Of a stretch of DNA of 64,000 nt, positions 27,294 to 36,492 are shown one piece after another. The notes beneath the pieces are model-generated. The model made no database searches. It was not told where the DNA came from and was given only the letters and a program-made list of their open reading frames with translations. The stretch is taken from the NCBI GenBank assembly GCA_003558435.1, contig PWLR01000241.1:1-64000 (forward strand), in the 5' to 3' direction. Made by a program: the position numbers and the translations under genes. The stretch comes from Nitriliruptoraceae bacterium (lineage in GTDB: Bacteria > Actinomycetota > Nitriliruptoria > Nitriliruptorales > Nitriliruptoraceae). Each line of letters opens with the position of its first letter. The first letter of the stretch is position 1.

Positions 27294-30200
27294 ATGGGTC
27301 TGCGCGAAGCGCTCCCGCAGTGGCCGGTGGTGCGCCAACTCCGAGGTGCCGACCGTGCGGGCGTCGGTGAGGCCGCACGATCCGCCGCCTCCGCGGGATT
27401 GGCCCCGCGAACCGACGAGGCCGACCGCACGGTCCCATCGATCTGCCCGTTCTGTGCCGTCGGATGCGGACAGCTGATCCACGTCAAGGACGACGAGGTC
27501 CAGCATGTGGAGGGCGACCCGGACAGCCCCATCTCGCGAGGGCGGTTGTGCGCGCGGGGGTCCTCGACCAAGGACCTGGTGGCGGGCCCGGCACGCGAGT
27601 ACCACGTGCGGTACCGGCGCCCGGGCGGCCGGGAGTGGGAGTCGCTCGACCTCGACACCGCCATGGACATGATCGCCGACCGCGTGATCGCCACCCGCGA
27701 CGCCACCTGGCAGGAACACGACGAACACGGTACGCGGGTCAACCGCACGCTCGGCTTCGGCGCACTCGGCGGTGCCGCACTCGACAACGAGGAGAACTAC
27801 CTCCTCAAGAAGCTGTTCACGGCGCTGGGGGCCATCCAGATCGAGAACCAGGCCCGGATCTGACACTCCTCCACCGTCCCGGGTCTCGGGACCTCCTTCG
27901 GTCGCGGTGGTGCGACCACCTACCAGCAGGACCTGGCCAACAGCGACTGCATCGTGCTCATGGGTTCGAACATGGCCGAGAACCATCCGGTCGGGTTCCA
28001 GTGGGTCATGGAGGCCAAGAACCGGGGTGCCCGGATCCTGCACGTCGACCCGCGCTTCACCCGCACCAGCGCCATGGCCGACACCTACGTGCCGCTGCGA
28101 CCCGGGACCGACATCGCGTTCCTGGGCGGGCTGATCCACCACATCCTCGAGGGGGAGCACGACTTCCGCGACTACGTGCTGCCCTACACGAACGCCTCGC
28201 ACATCATCGACGACGAGGTGCAACTCCCCGACGACCTCGATGGCGTGTTCAGTGGCTACGACCCGGGATCCAAGACCTACGACGACAGGTCGTGGCAGTA
28301 CGCAGGTGACGCCCCCGACGTGCATGCCGCCGCCGGCGACCGGATCAACGACCTCGTAGGTGACGACGGCCGGGATCCGGCTCGGGATCCGGATGCCGGG
28401 ACCCCGCCTCCGGGTGCCGATCCGGAGGGCGGGGAGGGGAGTGCGGCAGCGTTCGAGGGCGGTTCGATCGGCAACGTGGGCGACATCGAACGTGACGAGA
28501 CCCTCCAGCACCCCCGGTGCGTCTACCAGCTCCTCAAGCGTCACTACGCGAGCTACACCCCGGCGGCGGTCGCCTCGATCTGCGGGATCTCCGAGCAACG
28601 GTTCCTGTCGGTGGCCGAGGCCCTGGTCCACAACTCCGGACGCGAACGCACGTCCGCGATCGTGTACTCGGTGGGCTGGACCCAGCACACCACCGGCGCG
28701 CAGAACATCCGGGCCGCCTCGATCGTGCAGCTGCTGCTCGGCAACGTCGGCCGTCCCGGCGGCGGGATCCTCGCGCTGCGGGGCCACGCCAGCATCCAGG
28801 GTTCAACCGACGTCCCGACCCTCTACGACCTGCTGCCCGGCTACCTGCCGATGCCGACCGGCGACAAGCACCAGGACCTCGAGACCTACGCCCAACGCAC
28901 CACGGCCGCCAAGGGGTTCTGGTCGCTGACCCCCACCTACCTGATCAGCCTGCTCAAGGCCTGGTGGGGTGGGCACGCGACGCCGGACAACGACTTCCGC
29001 TTCGACCACCTGCCCAGGATCACCGGGGACCACTCGGCGTACCAGACCACCCTCGACATGTTGGATGGCAAGGTCCACGGCTACATGCTGTTCGGTCAGA
29101 ACCCCGTGGTCGGTTCCGCGAACTCGCGCCTGCACCGCATGGCACTCGCCGAACTCGACTGGCTGGTCGTGCGGGACCTGACGATGATCGAGAGTGCGAC
29201 CTTCTGGCACGACGGCCCGGAGATCGACGCCGGCGAGTTGGTGACCGAGGACATCGGCACCGAGGTGTTCTTCCTGCCGGCCGCCGCGCACGTGGAGAAG
29301 GACGGCACCTTCACCAACACCCAACGGCTGCTGCAATGGCATCAGGCCGCCGTGTCGCCCAAGCACGACGCCCGCAGCGACCTGTGGTTCGCCTACCACC
29401 TGGGACGTCGGATCCGGGCCAAGCTCGATGGCTCGATCACCTACCGGACCCGCGACCTGCCGCTGCACGAACTCACCTGGGACTACCCCGTGGAAGGCCC
29501 GCACGAGGAGCCCGATGCCGCCGCGGTCCTCCGGGAGATCAACGGCTGGGACGCCGAGGGTCGGCCGCTGTCGGGGTTCAGCGAACTGCGGGACGACGGC
29601 TCCACCGCCTGCGGCTGCTGGATCTACTGCGGTTCCTACGCGCAGGGCGTGAACCAGACCTTCCGGCGCACCGCATGGACCGAGATGGGTCCGGCCGCGC
29701 AGGAGTGGGGTTGGGCCTGGCCGATGGATCGCCGGATGCTCTACAACCGAGCGTCCGCCGATCCCGACGGCAGACCCTGGTCGGAGCGCAAGGCCTACAT
29801 CTGGTGGGACGAGCAGGCCGGCCGGTGGACGGGGCTCGACACGCCCGATTTCGCCCCGGAGATGGCCCCGCACCACCGCCCCGAAGCGGATGCCACCGGC
29901 ATCGCCGCCCTGGGTGGTGACGATCCGTTCCTGATGCAGGCGGACGGCAAGGGGTGGTTGTGGGCGCCGTCGGGGGTCGTCGACGGTCCGCTGCCGACCC
30001 ACTACGAACCGCATGAATCGCCGGTACAGAACCCGCTGCACGGCTCCGCCCAGGCCAACCCGATGCGTCAGATCCGCCCGCACGAGCACAACCCGGACAA
30101 CCCCTCACCGCCCGATCCGGAGGCTGCGACCTACCCCTACGCGGCGACCAGCTACCGCATCGCCGAACACCACACCGCCGGCGGGATGAGCCGGTTCCAG

Positions 30201-30659
30201 AGCCGGCTGAGCGAGCTGGCGAAGGAGATGTTCGTCGAAGTCCACCCCGAGGTCGCGGCCGAACGTGGGTTGACCCACGGCGGGTGGGCCACGATCGTCA
30301 GTTCGCGCACAGCGATCGAGGCGCGGGTGATGGTCACCGAGCGCATGGCGCCACTGGTCGTCGATGGCCGCCGTCGCCACCAGGTCGGACTGCCCTACCA
30401 CTGGGGGCACGGGGGCATCGCGACGGGCGATCCCGCCAACGACCTGTTCTCGGTGGTGCTCGATCCCAACGTGCACATCCAGGAGGTGAAGGCGGCCACC
30501 TGCGACATCCTCCCGGGTCGGCGGCCACGCGACCATCGGCTTCGCGAACTCGTCGAGGCCCACCGCCGCGACCCGGTCGCGAGCCGTAGGGCCCACCTGG
30601 CCGATGCGGTGACCGCCGACGGTGGCAGCCCCCAGGCAGGGAAGGCCCGAACCCGATGA
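27294..30659 (+). CDS. fdhA: Formate dehydrogenase alpha subunit, selenocysteine-containing (UGA 27861-27863 read as Sec)
   Basis: ICPFCAVGCG [4Fe-4S] motif; IENQARI-U-HSSTVPGLGTSFGRGGAT matches the FDH-N/FdhF NQARxUH active-site context; ORFs 27186..27863 and 27954..30659 are in one frame separated only by UGA; start has GGAGGTGGG. Confidence 0.93.
27876..27892 (+). promoter_or_regulatory. Bacterial SECIS-like hairpin
   Basis: GTCCCG-GGTCT-CGGGAC: 6-bp perfect stem, GGTCT loop, 12 nt after the UGA. Confidence 0.85.
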
Positions 30660-31678
30660 CCCACAGTGCCCACGCGAGCGACCGGCTCAACCACGCCGGG
30701 GGACCGGTGCCGGGCACGGAGGGCACGCGCTTCGGGTTCTTCACCGACACCAGTGTCTGTATCGGCTGCAAGGCCTGCGAGGTGGCCTGCAAGGAGTGGA
30801 ACCAGGTACCGGAGCGCACCGACACCGGGTTCACCGGCGACTCGATGGACAACACCGGTGACCTCGGTGCGGATGCCTGGCGCCACGTCGCGTTCATCGA
30901 ACAACCCCGCGGTCACGACGCGATGCCGAGGGCGGGACTCGGTCCGCTGGTGGGAGGTGAGGCGCGATCCGCCGGCAACGGCCGGGCGGGGCTGGAGTGG
31001 TTCGGGCAGGACCCGGGCCTGCCTCCCGGTGCACACGGCGCGGAAGCGATCCCGCAACTGCCGATCTTCAACGGGGAGCCGGCCTCGCCCGCGGAGGACG
31101 GCTTCCGGTGGTTGATGAGTTCGGATGTCTGCAAGCACTGCTCGGAGGCGGCATGTCTGGAGGTGTGCCCGACCGGCGCGATCTTCTACACCGAGTTCGA
31201 CACGGTCGTGGTGCAAGACGATGTCTGTAACGGGTGCGGCTACTGCGTCACTGCCTGCCCCTATGGCGTGATCGAACGCCGTTCGCCCGGCCAGCCCGGT
31301 GGCGGGGGAGCGTTCAAGTGCACGCTCTGTTACGACCGGATGAAGGGCAACCAACAGCCTGCGTGCGCGCAGGCGTGTCCGACCGACTCGATCCAGTTCG
31401 GACCGTTGGAGGAGTTGCGGGCACGCGCGGACGTTCGAGCCGAGGAACTGATCGGGGCCGGCGTCCCCGGCGTCCAGCTCTACGGCCACGACCAGGGCGA
31501 CGGCGTCGGAGGCAACGGCGCGTTCTTCCTGCTGCTCGACGAACCGGAGGTCTACGGTCTGCCGCCCGACCCGGTGACCCCGACCCGCAACCTCGGCGAG
31601 ATCTGGCGATGGGTCGGTGTGGCCGCGGCGGGCGTGGTCGCGGCGGCCGGCGCCGCGGTCCTGGGTGGTGACCGGTGA
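30656..31678 (+). CDS. Formate dehydrogenase iron-sulfur (beta) subunit
   Basis: Four Cys clusters including CIGCKACEVACKEWN, CKHCSEAACLEVCPTGA, CNGCGYCVTACPYGV, CTLCYDRMKGNQQPACAQACPT; C-terminal TM helix. Confidence 0.93.
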   Translation: MTHSAHASDRLNHAGGPVPGTEGTRFGFFTDTSVCIGCKACEVACKEWNQVPERTDTGFTGDSMDNTGDLGADAWRHVAFIEQPRGHDAMPRAGLGPLVGGEARSAGNGRAGLEWFGQDPGLPPGAHGAEAIPQLPIFNGEPASPAEDGFRWLMSSDVCKHCSEAACLEVCPTGAIFYTEFDTVVVQDDVCNGCGYCVTACPYGVIERRSPGQPGGGGAFKCTLCYDRMKGNQQPACAQACPTDSIQFGPLEELRARADVRAEELIGAGVPGVQLYGHDQGDGVGGNGAFFLLLDEPEVYGLPPDPVTPTRNLGEIWRWVGVAAAGVVAAAGAAVLGGDR

Positions 31679-32649
31679 GCGCAGATCCCACACGGCTCGG
31701 TGAGGTGGCGGCCTCCGCGCCGGGCGACGGCAGGGTCGGACACCCGCCCGAGGTGCGCAGCTACTACGCGCGCCCCGTCATCAAGGAACCGGCGTGGACC
31801 TGGGAGGTCCCGTGGTATCTGTTCGCCGGTGGCTTGGCGGGCTGCTCATCGGTGTTGAGCCTCGCGGCGCGCCTGGCCGGCCACGACGTGCTCGCGGACC
31901 GGGCCCGGTCGATCGCCGCGGGTGCGGTGGTCGTGTGCCCACCGTTGCTCATCTCTGATCTCGGACGCCCCGCACGGTTCTACAACATGCTGCGGGTGTT
32001 CAAGCCGACCTCGGTGATGAGCGTCGGGAGCTGGCTGCTCGCTGCCTACTCGACCGCGGCCGCCGGGGCCGTCGGGTTGTCATGGTGGGGACGGCTACCG
32101 AGGCTCCGGGCCGCCGCCGACACCGCGGCGGGCGGGCTCGGTGCCGTGATGGCCACCTACACCGGAGGGCTGATGGCCGACACGTCCATCCCCGTGTGGC
32201 ACGAGGCACGGCGAGAGCTCCCGGCCCTGTTCGGCAGCGGCGGGCTCGCGAGCGCCGGCTCGGCGGCGGTGCTGCTGAGCCCGCGGGGCTCCGCGGAGCC
32301 CGCACGGCGATTGGCGGTGACAGGGGCCGGCACGGAGCTGATCGTCGACAACGTGATGCGCCGACGCCTGGGCATGGTCGGGAAGGTGTACGAACGCGGG
32401 GAGGCCGGGCGCTACCACCGCGCAGCAGAGGTGGCCACCTTGTTGGGCGGTGGTGCGATGGCCGCGGGACGGCACCGGCCGTGGCTGGCCCGCCTCGGCG
32501 CCCTCTCGTTGCTGGCGGGCAGCCTCGCGCAACGCTGGTCGGTGTTCAAGGCCGGGTTCCAGAGCGCTCGGGACCCGCAAGCCACCCTGGCGCCCCAACG
32601 CGCCCGCCTCAACCGTGGTGAGGGTCACCGCGCGCCGTCCCGGAGCTGA
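31675..32649 (+). CDS. NrfD/PsrC-family membrane subunit
   Basis: SYYARPVIKEPAWTWEVPWYLFAGGLAGCSSVLSLAARL; SDLGRPARFYNMLRVFKPTSVMSVGSWLL. Confidence 0.9.
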   Translation: MSADPTRLGEVAASAPGDGRVGHPPEVRSYYARPVIKEPAWTWEVPWYLFAGGLAGCSSVLSLAARLAGHDVLADRARSIAAGAVVVCPPLLISDLGRPARFYNMLRVFKPTSVMSVGSWLLAAYSTAAAGAVGLSWWGRLPRLRAAADTAAGGLGAVMATYTGGLMADTSIPVWHEARRELPALFGSGGLASAGSAAVLLSPRGSAEPARRLAVTGAGTELIVDNVMRRRLGMVGKVYERGEAGRYHRAAEVATLLGGGAMAAGRHRPWLARLGALSLLAGSLAQRWSVFKAGFQSARDPQATLAPQRARLNRGEGHRAPSRS

Positions 32650-32650
32650 G

Positions 32651-32682
32651 GTGCCCCGGAGCTCACCTGAGCTCCGGGGCAC
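32651..32682. terminator. Bidirectional hairpin terminator
   Basis: GTGCCCCGGAGCTC-ACCT-GAGCTCCGGGGCAC perfect 14-bp stem between convergent genes. Confidence 0.7.
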
Positions 32683-32714
32683 GACGGGCGCTGAGGCGCG
32701 CCCGGTGGTGGCGT

Positions 32715-33095
32715 TCAGCGGCGACGCTGAGCGGCGGTCACGGGGGCGAGCACGCCGAGGGCGCCGAGGGCCATGAGCGCCATCACCCAGGCCGGCAGAG
32801 CGCCGGAGCTGAGGCCTCCCGAGCCCGCGTCGACCGACGAGGGCAGCACGTCGGCGTCGTCGCCGTGGTCGTCGTGACCGTGGTCGTCGTGCCCGTCGTC
32901 GTCGTGGCCGTCGTCGTCGTGCCCGTCGTCGTCGTGACCGTGGTCGTCGTCGTCGTGCGAGTGCCCGTGGTCGTCCTCGTCATCATGTGAGGAGGCGAGG
33001 ACGAGCTCGCCGGTATCGGCCAGCGCCATCGCTGCGGGTCCGGTGATGACGAGCGCGCCGGCGGCGGCGCTCACGAGCAGGCTGCGGAGCTTCAC
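32715..33095 (-). CDS. Secreted/membrane-anchored His/Asp-rich repeat protein, putative metal binding
   Basis: N-terminal signal sequence, (DD)HGHDDDGHDDDGHDDHGH repeats, C-terminal ALPAWVMALMALGALGVLAPVTAAQRRR anchor; GTG start at 33095. Confidence 0.65.
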   Translation of the reverse strand: MKLRSLLVSAAAGALVITGPAAMALADTGELVLASSHDDEDDHGHSHDDDDHGHDDDGHDDDGHDDDGHDDHGHDDHGDDADVLPSSVDAGSGGLSSGALPAWVMALMALGALGVLAPVTAAQRRR

Positions 33096-33131
33096 GGAAG
33101 GGTCCTTCGTTCTGGGATGGGTATGTCGGTC

Positions 33132-33174
33132 GTTCGCGAACTTAACGGACAAGTTCTAGGAACGGTTACTAACC
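33132..33174. promoter_or_regulatory. Cluster of palindromes upstream of the His-rich gene
   Basis: GTTCGCGAAC (33132-33141), GAACTT-N7-AAGTTC (33138-33156), GTTC-TAG-GAAC (33153-33163), GGTTA-C-TAACC (33164-33174). Confidence 0.5.
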
Positions 33175-33305
33175 CCAGCATATGGGCTGTGCGGTTGCAA
33201 GTCCGGGGTGCGAACCCGCCGGGGCCGCGCGCTGCACCGGGCAGGTGCACGCGAAGCGCGCGGGTCCGGTTGCGTTCCCGGTGCGTCAACGGCATCCTTG
33301 TCCAC

Positions 33306-33410
33306 ATGCGTGACGTCAGCAGCCCCGTTCTCGATCCGGCAGATGCCGGTCGCGGGCAGCGGCGTGCGCTTCAGGTCCTCATCCTGGGTTCGTTCCTTCT
33401 CGTCATTTGA
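33306..33410 (+). CDS. Candidate leucine-type leader peptide upstream of leuCD
   Basis: MRDVSSPVLDPADAGRGQRRALQVLILGSFLLVI*: last 13 residues have 5 Leu, 2 Val, 2 Ile; followed immediately by a strong hairpin. Confidence 0.6.
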   Translation: MRDVSSPVLDPADAGRGQRRALQVLILGSFLLVI

Positions 33411-33412
33411 TG

Positions 33413-33450
33413 CCGCGGCGCCGTCCCACATCCCCATGACGGCGACGCGG
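33413..33450 (+). promoter_or_regulatory. Attenuator-like hairpin directly after the leader stop
   Basis: CCGCG-G-CGCCGTC ... GACGGCG-A-CGCGG, 12 bp with one mismatch, 12-nt loop. Confidence 0.55.
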
Positions 33451-33534
33451 AGGAACCACCGGAGCGATCCGGAACCAGGATGAACCACCGCCTCTCCGGC
33501 GGTGTGAGGAGCAGGACCATGAGTAGCACCGTCG

Positions 33535-33555
33535 GGGCGAGCGCATCGCTCGCCC
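33535..33555 (+). promoter_or_regulatory. Second hairpin in leuC leader
   Basis: GGGCGAGCG-CAT-CGCTCGCCC perfect 9-bp stem. Confidence 0.5.
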
Positions 33556-33596
33556 ACCCGTCGGCCACCGTCATCATCGGTGTCCCGCTTCGGTCC

Positions 33597-33625
33597 CGCG
33601 TGACGCATCGTCGAGGCGTCACGCG
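33597..33625 (+). promoter_or_regulatory. Third hairpin in leuC leader
   Basis: CGCGTGACGC-ATCGTCGAG-GCGTCACGCG perfect 10-bp stem. Confidence 0.5.
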
Positions 33626-33733
33626 ATCGAACGTCGCACCGCGATCCGGTGCGCGTCGATCGTTCGCACCTCGATGCGTTCCGCTGTTCCACCGTCACGA
33701 ACCGAGTCGGCCCGTACCGCAGGAGGTTGCCGC

Positions 33734-33922
33734 ATGACCGTGATCAAGGTCACCGTTCCGCCCGATTCCACACCCGAGGAGGAGGCGCGGCTCGTTGCGG
33801 AGATCGCCGCCTCCTACGTCGACTCGACGGGGTCCGAGGATGTCACCGTCGAGACCACCCGATCGGAAGAGGTCGATTACCGGTCGTTGAAGACCGGCAT
33901 GACCAGTCGGTGGGCGAGTTGA
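33734..33922 (+). CDS. Small protein coupled to leuC; tautomerase-like pattern (hypothetical)
   Basis: [49 protein letters not shown]..; stop overlaps leuC ATG (TGATG); AGGAGG upstream. Confidence 0.6.
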   Translation: MTVIKVTVPPDSTPEEEARLVAEIAASYVDSTGSEDVTVETTRSEEVDYRSLKTGMTSRWAS

Positions 33923-35415
33923 TGTCACCGAACTCCGCAGCACCCGAGGCGGGCTCGGGAAGCACTCCGGGCTCGCCCCGGACGATCGTCGAGAAGATCT
34001 GGGATCAGCACGTGGTCCGGCAGGCCGAAGGCCAGCCGGACCTGCTGTATGTGGATCTGCATCTGGTGCACGAGGTGACCTCGCCGCAGGCGTTCGAGGG
34101 CATCCGAACCGAGGGTCGCACGGTCCGGCGTCCCGATCTGACGCTGGCGACGATGGATCACAACGTCCCGACCGACCCGGCGCAGACCCGCGGGAACCTG
34201 CCGATCGCCGATGAGTTGTCCGCGGTGCAGATGGAGGCGTTGCGGGCCAACTGTGAGCAGTTCGGCATCAAGTTGTTCGAGATGGGCAGCCGCAACCAGG
34301 GCATCGTGCACATCATCGGCCCGGAACTCGGTCTCACCCAGCCCGGCGCGGTGATCGTCTGTGGTGATTCGCACACCGCGACCCATGGCGCGTTCGGGGC
34401 GCTGGCGTTCGGTATCGGTACCTCCGAGGTCGAGCACGTGCTCGCCACCCAGACCCTGCCCCAGCGGATGCCGCAGACCCTTGCCGTCGACATCGACGGT
34501 GCGCTGCCCGCCGGGACCACCGCCAAGGACCTGATCCTGCACGTGCTGAACGTCATCGGCGTCGACGGCGGGGTCGGTCAGGTCATCGAGTACCGCGGTG
34601 AGGCGATCCGCAACCTTTCGATGGAGGGGCGGATGACGATCTGCAACATGTCCATCGAAGGTGGTGCGCGTGCCGGGTTGATCTCCCCGGACGAGACCAC
34701 CTTCGCCTACCTCAAGGACAAGCTGCTGGCGCCCAAGGGCGACGACTGGGACGCCGCGCTCGAGTCCTGGCGAGCCCTGGCGACCGACGAGGGCGCCGCG
34801 TTCGACCGCACGGTGCGCATCGATGCCGCCGCCATCGCCCCGACCATCACCTGGGGCACGACCCCGGCACAATCGGTGACCATCGATCAGCGCATCCCGA
34901 CCCTCGACGAGGCCGCCGACGAGCAGATCGCCAAGCAGTGGCAACGGGCCTACGAGTACATGGGCCTGCAGGGTGGCGAGACCTGGGGCGAGTTGCCGCT
35001 CGACAAGATCTTCATCGGCTCGTGCACCAACGGACGGATCGAGGATCTGCGTGCGGTCGCCGCCGTGGTGCAGGGGCGCAAGGTCGCCGACAACATCATC
35101 GAGGCGATGGTCGTTCCCGGCTCCGGGCTGGTCAAGGCCGCGGCGGAAGCCGAGGGGATCGATCAGATCCTGATCGACGCCGGGTTCGATTGGCGCGACC
35201 CGGGCTGCTCGATGTGCCTCGGGATGAACCCCGATCAGCTCGCCGCGGGCGAACGCTGCGCGTCGACCTCCAACCGCAACTTCGAGGGACGGCAGGGTTT
35301 CAAGGGCCGCACCCACCTCGTCTCGCCCGCGATGGCGGCCGCCGCCGCGATCCACGGCCGGATCGTGGACGTGCGCGACGAACCCGCGCTGGCCAACCAG
35401 ACACAGGGAGCCTGA
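33922..35415 (+). CDS. leuC: 3-isopropylmalate dehydratase large subunit
   Basis: [73 protein letters not shown]. Confidence 0.96.
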   Translation: MSPNSAAPEAGSGSTPGSPRTIVEKIWDQHVVRQAEGQPDLLYVDLHLVHEVTSPQAFEGIRTEGRTVRRPDLTLATMDHNVPTDPAQTRGNLPIADELSAVQMEALRANCEQFGIKLFEMGSRNQGIVHIIGPELGLTQPGAVIVCGDSHTATHGAFGALAFGIGTSEVEHVLATQTLPQRMPQTLAVDIDGALPAGTTAKDLILHVLNVIGVDGGVGQVIEYRGEAIRNLSMEGRMTICNMSIEGGARAGLISPDETTFAYLKDKLLAPKGDDWDAALESWRALATDEGAAFDRTVRIDAAAIAPTITWGTTPAQSVTIDQRIPTLDEAADEQIAKQWQRAYEYMGLQGGETWGELPLDKIFIGSCTNGRIEDLRAVAAVVQGRKVADNIIEAMVVPGSGLVKAAAEAEGIDQILIDAGFDWRDPGCSMCLGMNPDQLAAGERCASTSNRNFEGRQGFKGRTHLVSPAMAAAAAIHGRIVDVRDEPALANQTQGA

Positions 35416-36044
35416 TGGACGCCGTCACCACCGTCACCAGTAACGCGTGCCCGATCGACATCGACGACGTCGACACCGATCTCATCATCCCGAAACAGTT
35501 CCTGAAGCGCGTGACCAAGACCGGCTTCGGCCCCTCGGCCTTCGCGGAACGCCGCTATCTCGACGGCGGTGAACCGGACCCGACCTTCCCGATGAACAAG
35601 CCGGAACATGCCGGCGCCGAGGTGTTGCTCACCGGCCGCAACTTCGGCTGCGGATCATCGCGCGAACACGCGCCGTGGGCGCTGGACGACGCCGGCTTCC
35701 GGGCCATCATCGCCAAGAGCTTCGCCGACATCTTCCGCACCAACTGCGGCAAGGTCGGCATCGTGTGCGTCCCCCTCGACGAAGACGTCGTCGGTCACCT
35801 GTTCGCGTTGGTCGAAGCGGACCCGTCCGTGCCCGTGACGGTCGATCTGGCCTCCCAACGGGTGAGCGCCCCCGGCGTCGAGGACCTCGAGGGTGTCGAT
35901 GTCGCCTTCGAGATCGATCAGCACACCAAGCACTGTCTGCTCAACGGCCTGGACGACATCGCGCAGACCCTGGAGCACGAGCCCGACATCTCGGCCTACG
36001 AATCGTCCCGCCCGGCCTGGAAGCCGCTCGTCCCGAGCCCCTGA
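35415..36044 (+). CDS. leuD: 3-isopropylmalate dehydratase small subunit
   Basis: DVDTDLIIPKQFLKRVTKTGFG, GRNFGCGSSREHAPWAL; ATGA overlap with leuC. Confidence 0.96.
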   Translation: MDAVTTVTSNACPIDIDDVDTDLIIPKQFLKRVTKTGFGPSAFAERRYLDGGEPDPTFPMNKPEHAGAEVLLTGRNFGCGSSREHAPWALDDAGFRAIIAKSFADIFRTNCGKVGIVCVPLDEDVVGHLFALVEADPSVPVTVDLASQRVSAPGVEDLEGVDVAFEIDQHTKHCLLNGLDDIAQTLEHEPDISAYESSRPAWKPLVPSP

Positions 36045-36062
36045 GCCCGGCAGCGCACGCCC

Positions 36063-36092
36063 ACCGGGCCCCCCTCACCCGGGTGGCCCGGT
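36063..36092 (+). terminator. Hairpin after leuD
   Basis: ACCGGGCC ... GGCCCGGT 8-bp stem. Confidence 0.4.
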
Positions 36093-36093
36093 C

Positions 36094-36131
36094 TCGCACG
36101 TCTTTCCCGGGGTCGCACGTCTTGCCCGGGG
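36094..36131. repeat. Tandem 19-bp direct repeat (TCGCACGTCTT[T/G]CCCGGGG x2)
   Basis: Two adjacent copies differing at one base. Confidence 0.8.
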
Positions 36132-36492
36132 TCGCCCGGTAGCTCCGAGGTCATCTCTGCGGCTCGGTGCCGCGTGAGCAAGGCCCCGAAGGCATCCTCT
36201 CGCGACGCTGGGCTGCTCGCGCGACACCGGAGCTCTTGCGTGCCACGTCCGGGCAGGGGAGGGGCGGGACAGAGAGGACGGCGGCGTACGCCAGGCTTTG
36301 CGAGCGGCCACCGGCACGGCCAACGGGATGTGTTCGGGAGCGTGCAAAGTTCCGGACCGGGCGGCCGTCGCGCGACTCGGGACGATGATCAGGAAACGCT
36401 CAACGTCATCGCACGACCACTTATCGTGAACGCGAATCTCTTCAGGCTGTCGGGTGCGGCTGTCGATGGATTGCGGGTCCCCCCTGTAATCC

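Noticed and set aside
27861-27863. Frameshift/pseudogene interpretation of the split fdhA
   Set aside because: Same frame on both sides, UGA exactly at the Sec position, and a SECIS-like hairpin follows.
33195-33225. tRNA-like T-arm (GGGTTCGCACCCC on the minus strand)
   Set aside because: No matching acceptor, D or anticodon arms nearby.
36240-36490. Riboswitch (c-di-AMP or c-di-GMP type) upstream of GH16
   Set aside because: Core consensus sequences were not recognisable by eye; an Infernal/Rfam scan would be needed.
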